DNA of 64,000 nt, taken from positions 1 through 64,000 of the forward strand of contig DF242485.1 of NCBI GenBank assembly GCA_000507305.1, read 5' to 3'. The notes under the pieces were generated by a model, which saw only the letters and a list, made by a program, of their open reading frames with translations, was not told where the DNA came from and made no database searches. A program made the position numbers and the translations under genes. Below, one piece after another: positions 44,130-55,234 of the stretch (positions are counted from its first letter, which is position 1; the number at the start of each line of letters is the position of its first letter). This stretch comes from Breviolum minutum Mf 1.05b.01 (lineage: Eukaryota > Sar > Dinophyceae > Suessiales > Symbiodiniaceae).

Positions 44130-45542
44130 ATCATCCCCAACATGAATCAACCTCAACCTTTTTTTGCCCCCCGAGCTCAAGTGATCCAATCTAAGTACTA
44201 GTATTGAGGTACTGACCCCCATGCACAGGACCTCCATAAAAACCCCGTATGACCACTTTCCCAAGGAATTCCCGAAGCATCACCGGTGATTCCTACGGCT
44301 TAGGTGATGGTGATTTCTTTGGGCCCTGGAAAAAATTAAAGTTTTCTGGGAAGGTCCAATTCCAACCCAGTCAGAACGACGATATCCACAGAATTCCAAA
44401 CCACCCCACACCCCCCGAAGTGCAAGATAAGTCATGATGGAAATCCAAGGGTGCCCGCCAATGCCATCCCCCCGAAGTAAGGCCTTATTTTTCGGGATTG
44501 TTAACCACCATCATCCCCTATTCGGGCGGGTGTAACCACCATCATCACCTGATTATCAGGTTGGTTTTTCTTTTGGTGCTTTATCGGATAAGGATGAAAG
44601 CCCCTGGGGCCAAAAAAGTATCGGAGGGGCAAAAATAGGTGGGAAAAAAATAAACGCCCGGATACTTTCCGTGAAATACTGGTTGCTTAATAGAGATCCA
44701 TGTGTCATGGGTGGATAGTATAATCCCACAAAAAAAACTCAACAACCAGAGTCTTTTTCATTTCTCAAGTGGGAAATCAAAAAAATAAACATCTCGTCCC
44801 CATCGCCGGTTGATTCCGACCTGCAGCCAAAACAGGAACCACATCTTGACCAACATGATGACTTCGTGCCTGTTCAAACAACAGATCCAAAAATCCCAAT
44901 GTGTAGGAGGCTTGGACAAGAATGATGGTTTAAACACACCATTCAACTGTTTCCATGGTGGGGATGCTGTAAGTTAGAGCGTCCCAAAAAGAAAAAAGAG
45001 AAGAGAACAACTAAGGCAGGTTTAAATAGAGTATAAATAGCCTGATAGATGGGGAATTGGGGTTATAACCTCCTAGAAGTGGAGTTATAACCCTACTTAT
45101 AACTGCCAGGGCCGACTTTGTAGAAATTCTCCAAGTTCAGGCACCTTTGAAACGGGTCAGAGGTTGTCATGAAACTTCTCAATGAAAACCTGTTCTGAAA
45201 AAAATCTCGAAAGCTCCGCTTTTCAGGACTTCATGATTTTCCCCACACAAAAATCAAGAAAGGGCAGTTTGTGGAAAGATGTTCGATAAAAAACTTTGCA
45301 CACCTCTCTGCAAACCAGCTGGGATTCCCGGATTCAAAATCAGTCATTTACCAACAAAGAACCCGTTCAGCATATTCCTTACTTAACAAAACAAAAAACA
45401 TAGCATGTGCAATTTGTGGCTTCAAATGGTGCTCTGAAATCGTCATGTTTTCTAACTCCCTCCTAAAAAATGATTCTGGACATAGACGTCGACGTTGGTA
45501 AATGCAGAAGAAAAGCGGGTTCAAGTTGTTTAGTAAATCGGA

Positions 45543-45716
45543 TATGGCCCACTTATAAATGGGATATATTCGGGTTATATCCCACTGATCCTAACCTTTT
45601 GCAACCTTCCTGGGACATCCAAGTACCAGTTATAAATGGAGTTATGAGACCCCAATAAATGGCTTTAGCTGGGGGTTAGTTCACCCCTATAAGTGGAGTT
45701 ATCATCCTACTTATAA
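45543..45716. repeat. TTATAAATGG(G/A)GTTAT repeat family, representative copy
   Basis: Segments built of TTATAAATGGGGTATATT, GGGTTATAACC and TATAAGTGGAGTTAT occur here and at about 38290-38355, 41888-42070, 42649-42755, 45050-45112, 47560-47640, 48480-48550 and 49805-49885. Several are partly self-complementary. Non-coding. Confidence 0.7.
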
Positions 45717-47240
45717 CTGCTAGAGGCCCAACTTGTATGCCTTGATATTTTCTCCGATAAAAAAAAACGATTCACAAATCAACATTAGATGCACCAGAAT
45801 GACAAGGTTTCTCATGTTCACACCATCAAAAATTCCGCAGTGAAAATGAAAGAACATCAGCTAATTGACAACTGTTCAACGACCCATCCTCCAGTTCGTG
45901 AATAATGAACCCGACAAATTGAGATCCTGTAAAGTCCCCCAATGTTAAAGCTTGTGCTTTTTGGGATCCCTATAAACCACAAAAATTGGGGTCGTTTTTC
46001 AACCAGAACCTATAAGCCTCTTTGAGGAGGATGGTTTTTGTATATATACACGGTGGAATTTGGGGGGGATGTCCATATGAGAATGAGAGAACCAGATCGA
46101 CATTTCAAAAAACATAGAAAATCAACCGGAAGATTTTGAAACATGGATGAAAAAAATTGTCTAAATACATATGAATACTAACCACTGCTTACAAAAATCT
46201 GTGATTTTGTTTTGTTATCTTATTGTCCAGGTAAGTAACAACCAAATTCCCTCATGTGTTTTGCTTGTCTAAGACAGAGGATGAGTTTCGTCTGATTCAA
46301 ATTCCCTTTGAAAAAGTGTGGATTTGACCAACAAATAGATCTTTGGGCCCCTCGAAGATCCATTTTTCACACCCTTGAGCAAAACTGAAAATATCCACAC
46401 TTGAGCAACGTAAACAAAACCGTGTTGTCATTCCATTGAATCCTGATTGGTTCATATGGATTCTTATAATGGCATATGAACCAACCCCCATATAACTGGG
46501 TTGCCCTCCATATCCTCCATGCAGCAAATAACCAGGGTACCCTGGTAATTGCTCGATTGGTTTCGAGGAGAAACATCGACCCGAACTACCAAGTTTTGGG
46601 TTCCAAACCGTTAGTTTTCAGGAGTGTACCCCACTTCCCCCTATCTGAACCCTCCCCGATGCCTTCCTTCGTTGTTGCGGGTAGTTGACTTCGCCACACT
46701 CAGCTGAGCCTTTCGAAAGATTTTGCAAGATTTTCCTGCCACTTTAGGATAGATGTACCTGGAACCTGTTCATCCTCTATTTTGGTGGTTAAACCCTCCG
46801 AAAGGGAGGCCCTTTCATTCAAAACAAAGGTCATTTGGGTTGGTAAATCATGGGGTGAACTTGAACGGTAGCAATCACCATGGGGTTTTGTTGGATTCAA
46901 ATGGTGGCAATGTACAAGTAGCTGTTTTTTGCGTTGAACCCTAGGCTTCCAAACACCTTGTGAGGAGGCATCTGGACCCAAAAACATACCTAAAACACTT
47001 TTTCAGGAGGTCTTTGGAAGACTAGGGGAAGTATACTAGGTATATCACCACAGTTTTTTGTATGAATCAACCCGAAAAAAGTCATGTTTGGAAGGAATTC
47101 ACCAATTTAATGAAATTGTTGTTTTCGGTCTGTCAAAATGCCAACAGTAGCTTGAGCCGTGTTACCATGTGGAAAGGGAACGGTACGTATATGATGTTAG
47201 TAGTCGTAATAGTATATAGTATCATGCATATGGCAAGCAT

Positions 47241-47346
47241 CCCCCCGAAAATTAACGTCTGCCCCACAAAAGGCACCATTTCAAAAGGAAATGGTTCATC
47301 TTCCAGTCCCATTGATTTTCAGCAGATATCTCTCTAGTTTTCGGGG
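47241..47346. mobile_element. MITE-like element, family B, copy 2
   Basis: CCCCCCGAAAATTAACG and CTCTAGTTTTCGGGG form inverse ends. The inner part includes ACCATTTCAAAAGGAAATGG, itself a palindrome-like stretch. Confidence 0.7.
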
Positions 47347-47379
47347 ATAAGTAGTATATGGCAAGGTACGTACCCTTTC

Positions 47380-47500
47380 CCCGGCTTCAGATTTCTGTAC
47401 CCCATCGTCTTCTAGCTTAACTCCAGGAATGAATTTTCTGAGTGCCCTTTTCCAAAAAGGCTGAAGGACCACAGTGTCCAACCACATCTGCCACATAGGC
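47380..47500 (-). CDS. candidate exon with GTACGT donor
   Basis: Minus-strand piece with MWLDTVVLQPFWKRALRKFI then PGVKLEDDGVQKSEAGER, ending at a strong GTACGT donor near 47368. It stands between MITEs and is clearly more protein-like than its surroundings. No domain is recognised. Confidence 0.45.
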
Positions 47501-47764
47501 TACTGGAAAAATATTTCGACATCTGCCAGTTGAGTCCAAACTCCTTAGGGGATAGTCATCCTACTCCTAGGCAATCCTTATAAGGGTTAAAACCCTACTG
47601 TACTTAATTGGTTTATATGAAAATCCTCCCTTATTATGGAAATCATAGGACTTTAGACCTACAGCTCATATGAAAATTAGGGTGTTTGTGGCTTTTTTAA
47701 AGACCCATATATGTGTGTATATACATTTAAAAAAAATAAATATATATATATAGACATATACATA

Positions 47765-47935
47765 GGGCACGTCTCTAAGCCGTATTTATGCAAGCCACCC
47801 ACCAAACGGTCCGGTGTTGCACCTCATCCGGCGAGGTAACTGGCGAGCCGGGCCCCCGGTGCTCAAGGTGCTGCGAGTGAGGTGCTGCACCTGACATGAG
47901 GCATGGTCATGGGCAACCCTCATGAACAACGGGAA
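47765..47935. other. GC-rich island in AT-rich spacer
   Basis: A stretch with GGCGAGCCGGGCCCCCGGTG and two GAGGTGCTGC(G/A) copies stands out from AT-rich surroundings. It does not form a tRNA, and no open frame of note was seen. Nature unknown. Confidence 0.4.
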
Positions 47936-48024
47936 AGAAAACAAACTGCCGGGCTTTACCACTCAGTTTTTTTTGGATCAAAAGTGAGGTACCTCCCAAA
48001 ATTCTGGGCAAATGATTTTATATA

Positions 48025-48133
48025 TACTCTCCAAAACTAACAGCAAACAAAAGCCCCTGAAAATAGGCCGGAAATTCATCTTCCAACCATTCACTTTTAG
48101 GTACGAACTTTGCTGTTAGTTTCAGGGAGGGTA
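48025..48133. mobile_element. MITE-like element, family A, copy 5
   Basis: TACTCTCCAAAACTAACAGC to GCTGTTAGTTTCAGGGAGGG in inverted orientation with internal CCCCTGAAAATAGGCC. Non-coding. Confidence 0.75.
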
Positions 48134-49046
48134 ATGAATCCCATCTGATTCTAACCCGAAGTAAAAGAGGCTAGCGGCGGCTAGGATCAAAAACGCCTGC
48201 AATAACCTAAACAAACCAGAGTTAATGATCATGACTTCCCTGTTCATTGTTCATGTGTGTATTAATGTCGGTTTCCAAGACCCATAAACAACACACGATA
48301 CTGCGTTTGTGCGAAACCATCTCATTATAGGGTGACATTTCAGCAGCATCATGGAGAAAGCATCAGTTTTGTCCCTCCATGAAGCAGATTGGGACACCGA
48401 TCTGCGTTGATGCAATGAACTGTTGTTTTCAGTCTTCTTGATGCATTTCACCCCACTTAGTAAGTGGTTAGGTAAGGGGATAAACCACGCCATTTTTATA
48501 ACTGCAGTATACTAACCCTACTTGGGGGACTTACTAACCATACTTATTATGTTGTTAATCACGTACTAGATTCACAACTGGAATTGGTTGACAATGACAC
48601 GATGGCACCGTATGTGTTAGGGTCCAAATGTCCATTGCTTTCCATGTAGTAGGGGTTGGTTCATCAACCCAATAGTAGGGGTTCATATACCCGGTATCAG
48701 GATTTCCTATCAAGAGTTGGATGACCATTCCCCAATATTAAACGACTTTTGACCATGGCAGCATATGTAATCATACCTTCCTTGCCTGCAAGTTATATTA
48801 CGTCCAGCAACTTTACCTCTGCGCAAACCTGGACTCCATATCTTAGCAGTGACCAACACCGTGGGAATAGTTGCTGGTAGCTAGGGAATCAAAAACTACC
48901 CAGTTGTATAGGGATTATACTAAGCCGTTATAAGGATCCCTATCAACCGACCAGGATTCAATGGAAGGTAACAAAGGTTTGGTACACTGCTCATCTGAGT
49001 TTACATCATGTTGAAGCCAACACTTCGACTTTCCTGATCATTTTTG

Positions 49047-49211
49047 ACATGAGCCACGAAAAAAAGGAAAAACTCGTACTTTCCATTGAAGCCTGGTTGT
49101 TTAATGGGGATCCTTATAAATGGTTGATTTCAAAATCCCCACAGAACTGGGTAGTTTTTCATCCCCCATATAAACCCAAACAACCAGGTTGTTTTTTTTC
49201 ATGGCTCACGT
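49047..49211. mobile_element. MITE-like element, family C, copy 2
   Basis: ACATGAGCCACGAAAAAAAG and TTTTTTTTCATGGCTCACGT are inverse ends. The centre has CCTGGTTGTTTAATGGGGAT and AACTGGGTAGTTTTTCATCC, as in copy 1. Confidence 0.8.
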
Positions 49212-50339
49212 GATTTAATTAGATTTTAATAAGAACTTCATCCGAGTTCCTGATTCCCCCCCAAACCTTGAGGGGGACAAGCTCGCTGCTGCGGCTCGAA
49301 AAATTGACGGAGAATTGACGTGTTTTTTGGAGCCAAAAAAAAATCGCGGTGATCTCAAAATTTCTTCAGATCCGAAAAATATACACATGTCATAACAAAC
49401 AATGCGTCACAATATGGACAGTAAGAAATCCCCATAGTTTGAAGCACGGAAATGTTCCTCTTCCAAATCATATCATTTTTGAAGTGTCTTCGTGATGGAT
49501 CTGTTGGGCATCGTAGTTGTCGCTCCCACTGGGTGTTATCATGGCTGGTCAACCTACCCCCCGGCGCAGAATAAGGGGTTCATAGCCAGCCTTGTTAAGG
49601 AAAACCAATGGGTTTTCAGAAGCCCTGCTCATAAGGCCTTATCTATTTCTGGAAGGGAAGCTACGTGGCGTTACGTGGGGGGGGTAGATTGACTATGGCC
49701 AGCCATGATGTTAGGTGGTGGTTTGTTGAGAATCAAGCTCTGTTTGTGGAAGTCAAGGACTTGTCCCAAAAAGGTACGGTTGGTGGGCTGTTTACTCCAG
49801 TTGTTGTTGTAGGGCAAAAAAAACTCCACTGATTATAGGGGTTATATCCACAGTTACCCATTTATATTCGGCCATTTATAGGGGAGGCATTGGCTTTGTT
49901 TGGTTATGCTCAATTTGCAGGGGAGGTTGGTAGGTTTTTGAGGGGTCACCAGCTGTATCTTCTGTACATGTTTTGACATAACTCGATTCATGAGGCGGCT
50001 GTGTATGATAGAAAACACCACACCCAAAACGAGTTGGAGATGTAAGTTGTGCCATTCAAGGATGTTGGTTAATGCAGTTGCTGCTGTTTCTGAACTAATT
50101 GTTCACTATGGTTCTTAATCCACTGCATTTGATAATTTAGGTCAAAAACCCTTACCAAGTTGGTTCTATGACAGCTTACTACTTTCTAAGTTACATGAAT
50201 GGCCTAATTTCAAAACAGGAACCTGCAACGAAAAAAAAGCATTTAAAAAAGCCAAATGGTTGACCTTCAAGTCAAACCGGTTGACACCAGTTAAGCCAAC
50301 TCTTTTTTCGAACTTCAGCGTGAAACGGATCTCAATAAC

Positions 50340-50446
50340 CTTGTTTTTTCAATGGCGAAGAAGTCTTGAATGATTTTTTCGTACGGCTCTTGAGTCGGGA
50401 GGCTAGGACGGAGCTGGCCGTCCGCAAGAGGTGGTGCTGCATCTGT
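50340..50446 (-). CDS. candidate exon
   Basis: After a polypyrimidine-poor AAAACAG acceptor the minus strand encodes TDAAPPLADGQLRPSLPTQE then PYEKIIQDFFAIEKT. This frame is preferred to an overlapping Ser/Lys-rich one because it is compact and acidic. No domain; gene membership unknown. Confidence 0.4.
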
Positions 50447-52583
50447 TTTTTATTTAACAAAAAAAAGAATGCAAAATTTGGGGAAGCAGTCTGATGGCAA
50501 AAAAAGTGAAAAAAAACAAGTATGAAGTGAAGTGGAAACATGCCTTATTGAATTTTTTACTCAGCAATTGGTGCACTAAATTTCACTGATCAATCGAGCG
50601 ACCAAGGGAGGGATTTGCTTGGTCTCTTTTGGCGGCTTGAAACCTGCGGCTTGAGGGTGTTTTTTGGGGGGAAAAGCCCAAGATTCAGAAAAACGCCTTC
50701 CTCATAGGGAAAACAGGAAAATGCTTGGGATGGAGGGGAGCCCTTTAAAGGGGGATATATCCAATAAATACCCAGAAAACCCTGGTTTTGCAACCTATCT
50801 GTGTTATAAATCAATGTATTAAAGCAAATAATCATTGTTTTGTTATCCAGGTGGTATTCCTTCACAAAAAAAGAGGTCCGAATTTGCTCACTTCCCAAAT
50901 TTCTACTAGCTGAATTCAGGGGAATTTTGGGGGGGAAGGCATTCCCTTCCTTAACCCACCATTTGTGGTGACCTGAGTTCGCTATACTTTGCCCCCGTTT
51001 TTTTTCCGGCATGTTTTTTTAACGTCACCTTGGGGGGACGGCAGGTCGGAAATTCCAGCAAACTTTCATCACACAAAAATCGTCAAAAACACGATTTTAG
51101 GGCATGTGGAGCTCACATGTTTTCACTAAACTCTTGGAAGCCGTTTTGGAGCTCAAGACTTTTCCACGACTGAATGGAAAGGTGTGGGAATGCGACCATT
51201 CCAAAAATTGGACCCTCAAAATCTCATGATGTTTCTTTTTTCATAACATGTGTTGACTTGCTACTATACACCATGGGCCCCCAAAACCTACATCTTCAGA
51301 GGTTTTTATGGTAAATAACCTGGTTTTTACGTGGCCAACACAACACCGGCCAATTTTTCATGGTTTTGGGGGCTCGTGGCATGTACACTTCAGACTTCAA
51401 TACCTTTTTTGGGCCTTCCATTTTATCTAGGTCGACACATCCACTTTCCAAAGGGACGGGGCGCGGAAGAGTTTTCGTCGTGAAGTTACCCAACAGATTC
51501 TCAAGATAGAAATTCCCCGAAAATTAAAGCAAAGGGCTGATACTGCATCTTTTGAAAAAGGAAAAGAGAAAAGATGGATTCCTAGTTGAGCAGCGGCAAC
51601 AAAACCCTTATGGAGATTCCATTGAATCTGGGTTGATTGATAGGGATCCTCTATTTCATTTCATGGCTTATGAAATAATCCCTATATATAACTGGGTAGC
51701 TTTGGATCCCCTATATGCAGCAAATAGCCAAGGGTCTAGTGCGGCTAATCAAAGAATAGCAGAGGGGCTGTGTCATATCTAGAGGGGCTAATCAAAAATA
51801 TCAGATCTGATACGTGAAATCGTTGCTGGTCACAGACAGAATAAAATTGGCCTGTACATGAGTGTCTTAGAGTCAGTAAGTTTGTCATGAAGCCATTTCG
51901 GAGACTGAGATGACATGTAAGTGTAAGCTGCTACAATTTCTACCCTCCTTTTGTTCCTTTTTGTTGTTCATCTGGTTGGTGCTCAACCCTCATCGTGTTG
52001 CTCATTTGCTCGCAATTTATTAGGGAAAATGGTCATCCAGTGCTCATTTGCTCATTACGATACCCACAGCCCAGTCATATTTTGTTGAATGTTCATCAGA
52101 TTCCGCAGATTCTGCTAGATCATCACAATCTCAAACGGGCGTCTCTGAAAACTCCACGTTTCGGTCGCATGGCGGCAATGTCGAAGTGACCCAAATGGCA
52201 CTTATAAGAAAACATGTCACTCTCCAACAGACTGGGATACTCTCCCGGTGAACTAACATAGCCATAGAAAATCCCCATCTTTCCTACACAACTGCCATCA
52301 AAATGGTGAGCATCTTCCATTGCTATGCGAGCTCACCGGAGTGTACACACCCAAAAACAAAAACCTATTACCTAAAAATCACTCAAAATGAAAAAGGAGA
52401 ATCATTGGGGAACAAAGCCCCACGAAACCATTTTCCCCATCCAACTGATCATCCAACTGTGCGAAAAGAGGGCGCATTTGTAGCCAGCAAAAATTTGGAG
52501 TAAAAAATTTGGCACAGAAACAAAGTCGTGTGGTTCAGTGAACTCACAAGTAACCTCTTTCAATCGGGAAAAAATTATGACAC

Positions 52584-52683
52584 ACACCCCTGAAAACTAA
52601 CATGACATTGGAAAATCCCCATTTTCAATAGGAAATACATGGAGGATTGATTTCCCATTGTCATGTTAGTTTTCGGGGGTGTA
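52584..52683. mobile_element. MITE-like element, family B, copy 3 (best preserved)
   Basis: A 100-bp element whose arms are almost fully complementary for about 34 bp: ACACCCCTGAAAACTAACAT with GACATTGGAAAATC on the left, and the inverse on the right ending in GGGGGTGT. Recent insertion is likely. Confidence 0.85.
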
Positions 52684-53429
52684 GATTCCAAAGGAATCCA
52701 GGGACCACCCAAGCACGTGGGACCTTCATGGGACCCTAATCCTAATTACTCCATATACCGCTCCCATAAAGAGTCCCCTTTGAAGGGAATGGGATTTTTG
52801 GATGGGATGCTCATGCCTATTGGAGGTCCCACTCTTGGAGGGTCCCTGGCGAAATCTCCAAGACATCTCCAACGAACGGAACCCGCGAAAAAGAGACCGC
52901 GGAAAAACCTACAGTAAGTATCCAAGAACTCTCGCAACTTACTTAGGGCTCCATTATTAGTCAGGTCCCATAAAATTGTTTGATGGAAAGTATCTTTGAA
53001 TCAGAATTAAAAGACTAAATGACACAATGTGTCAAACTACCTGAGCTACCTTTTTTGGGGGGGCATTCACCATGTCTTTGTGGAGAGGGAGGAATATGTA
53101 CAATTCACCCTTCCTTCATTCTGGAAAGACCTTCCACCTGACCATGCATCCATAAGTTTCACCGGTTACACCGTGACACCTAATTTGCTGGAAATATATC
53201 CTTTAGACTTGTACTAAAATCAGGAGCAAACCTTAAAACTTTAAAAAAAACACACACACTTGAAGAAATTGAGTGAAAAGAAATAACCTATTCAATTACC
53301 CTCCAGTAAACAAACATGGCAATACATCTTCAAATCTTCAAATCGTCCATTTTCCGTTGCCATATTAATTTAGACTAGTCCATTTTGTATGTGTTCCAAC
53401 CCGTCCACTTCGACATTTCGACCTTTTCC

Positions 53430-53545
53430 GCCACTCATCTATCAGCCGCCATAGGGGACGGACGTTTGGGTGAAACCGGGGGCCAGATTCCCGAGCAGGG
53501 AAAAATGGTATTGACGGGCGACCTCTGAGAAATCTGTTGGAACAA
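53430..53545 (-). CDS. weak exon candidate
   Basis: After a GTTCCAACAG acceptor the minus strand encodes DFSEVARQYHFSLLGNLAPG then FTQTSVPYGG and two stops. It could be a terminal exon, but another frame is also open and nothing links it to a gene. Confidence 0.2.
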
Positions 53546-54243
53546 AAAATGACTTGCGATTTGGTAAGCAAGCAAGCCTTCCGCACCTGTTTTCTAGTTG
53601 GGTGGCTGTTTTCACCAATCCCCTTTGAAGAAATAGGCGCGTTCGTCAAAATGGGTGGGTTCATCTTCCGCAAATGTTCGGGGTGAAAATTTTAAAAAAA
53701 TGTTTTGTTTGAGTTGCCACCACCTAGGTTTAAGGTGGTTTAAGGATGTACTGTACCCCTTCCCAAAAGAACGCCCAAAAAAAGAATGCTTCAAGTACTG
53801 GACAAAAATGAGACACTTGGAAGGACTTTGGACTCTTAGGGAGAGAAGTTCATGTGGTTGGAAATAATCAACCTGGCAGTCCAAAAATCATGAAAATTAA
53901 ATGGTCGGCTGCCGAGAAGAGCATTATTTTAGTACTGATAGATAATCAACAATTCCGGGGAACTATGTTTCTAACGGACTTCGTAAACTTACAGGGATCA
54001 TCTTCGGTTTCCCACCTGACAAAAAATCTTGGGGATTGTAAACCTTGTACCAAACTCTAGGTAGTCACTGGCTCCACAATTTTGTCAGAACAAGTCAAAC
54101 TGGATTTTGACTACTGATGTCTGTTGTCCCCAAGCTAGATCATAATGGATTCTCCATCTTATTCAACCACTCCTTTAGAGCAATCAAGTGCTGCATTTCT
54201 CATGAAAGAACTTGTTAGTGCTAAAAATGAGTCCGGTCTGCTA

Positions 54244-54367
54244 ATGGTCAATTGTTGGTTTGGGGCACCATGGTTTGGGATTCTAAGGGTACCCCACAGT
54301 AACACTCCCTTTCATAAGAAGGGGATCCCAAATATCCAAACCACCAACCCAAACCAACAATTCACCA
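54244..54367. mobile_element. MITE-like element, family D, copy 2
   Basis: ATGGTCAATTGTTGGTTTGG and CCAACAATTCACCAT are inverse ends. The inner arms TTTGGGATTCT and GGGGATCCCAAAT also pair. Confidence 0.8.
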
Positions 54368-54400
54368 TTGGCTGATGTTCAAAACATCAAAATAAATGTC

Positions 54401-54513
54401 CTCCTTGAAACGAACAGTTTTTGCCATTGAAAGTAGGCCTAAAGGCCCCAAAGGGAAACTAATTACTCTTCCAACCATCCATTTTCAGGTGCGAACTTGC
54501 TGTTAGTTTCAGG
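54401..54513. mobile_element. MITE-like element, family A, copy 6
   Basis: CTCCTTGAAACGAACAG to CTGTTAGTTTCAGG in inverted orientation with internal TAGGCCTAAAGGCCCCAAAG. It follows the family-D copy almost directly. Confidence 0.75.
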
Positions 54514-55234
54514 TTTCGGGTCTTCTTCTTCCCATCATGGAAGTGAAACAAATGGACGACCACTCTATATATACATGTACCCTGCCATATATCCCCTACA
54601 GAAATCAACAATCCAACCAGAATTCATGGTTTATGAACTAATACCCAAATAATTGGGTACCGTAAGGTTTCATCCCCAACAAAAACACAAAAAACAGGGT
54701 GGTGTTTTGGTCACTGCTAGCCATAATGGAGCATAAACAAATCACCTTATTTGGGTGTACCCGGATTGGTAAGAGGAATTGGGCAAGTGGGATCACTTCA
54801 CCACCACACAAGAATATCTCTTAAGATTGCTGAGCCCCGGAACAAAACTTGTATGTATATATGTATATATATATATATATATATGCTATATGTAGTATAT
54901 TACAAGTTTATAGCTGACAAAAAATGCCTCGTAAGTAACTTCAAAAATTATCTGGTTGTTGTTGGTCGCCACGTCCTGTCCTTTTTTGGGCCCAAAAGAG
55001 AAAACATTCCGCTTCCGATGGCGAAAAGGCACAAACATAGGCTTGACGACTTTAGGCTACTCCTCTGGATCTTCGTGCATTGCGGGTTTCACCTCCCCAT
55101 TTCTCCATGGGTCTGAATGGCTGAGCTCTGAAGTTTGTATCCTTCATCAAAAAACGGGAACTTTTTGCAAGGAAAGTTGCCTGCAAACAAAAAGCAGGCA
55201 ATGGGGTAATGATGATTTCTTCCTATAAAGGGAA

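Larger units (their letters stand above)
32181..55234. other. gene-poor, MITE-rich spacer
   Basis: Apart from the individual exon candidates and elements listed separately, this 23-kb stretch has no supportable gene. It is AT-rich, full of short inverted repeats, TA and CAT microsatellites and fragments of the TTATAAATGG family. It may be intergenic DNA or the long introns of an unseen minus-strand gene. Confidence 0.6.
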
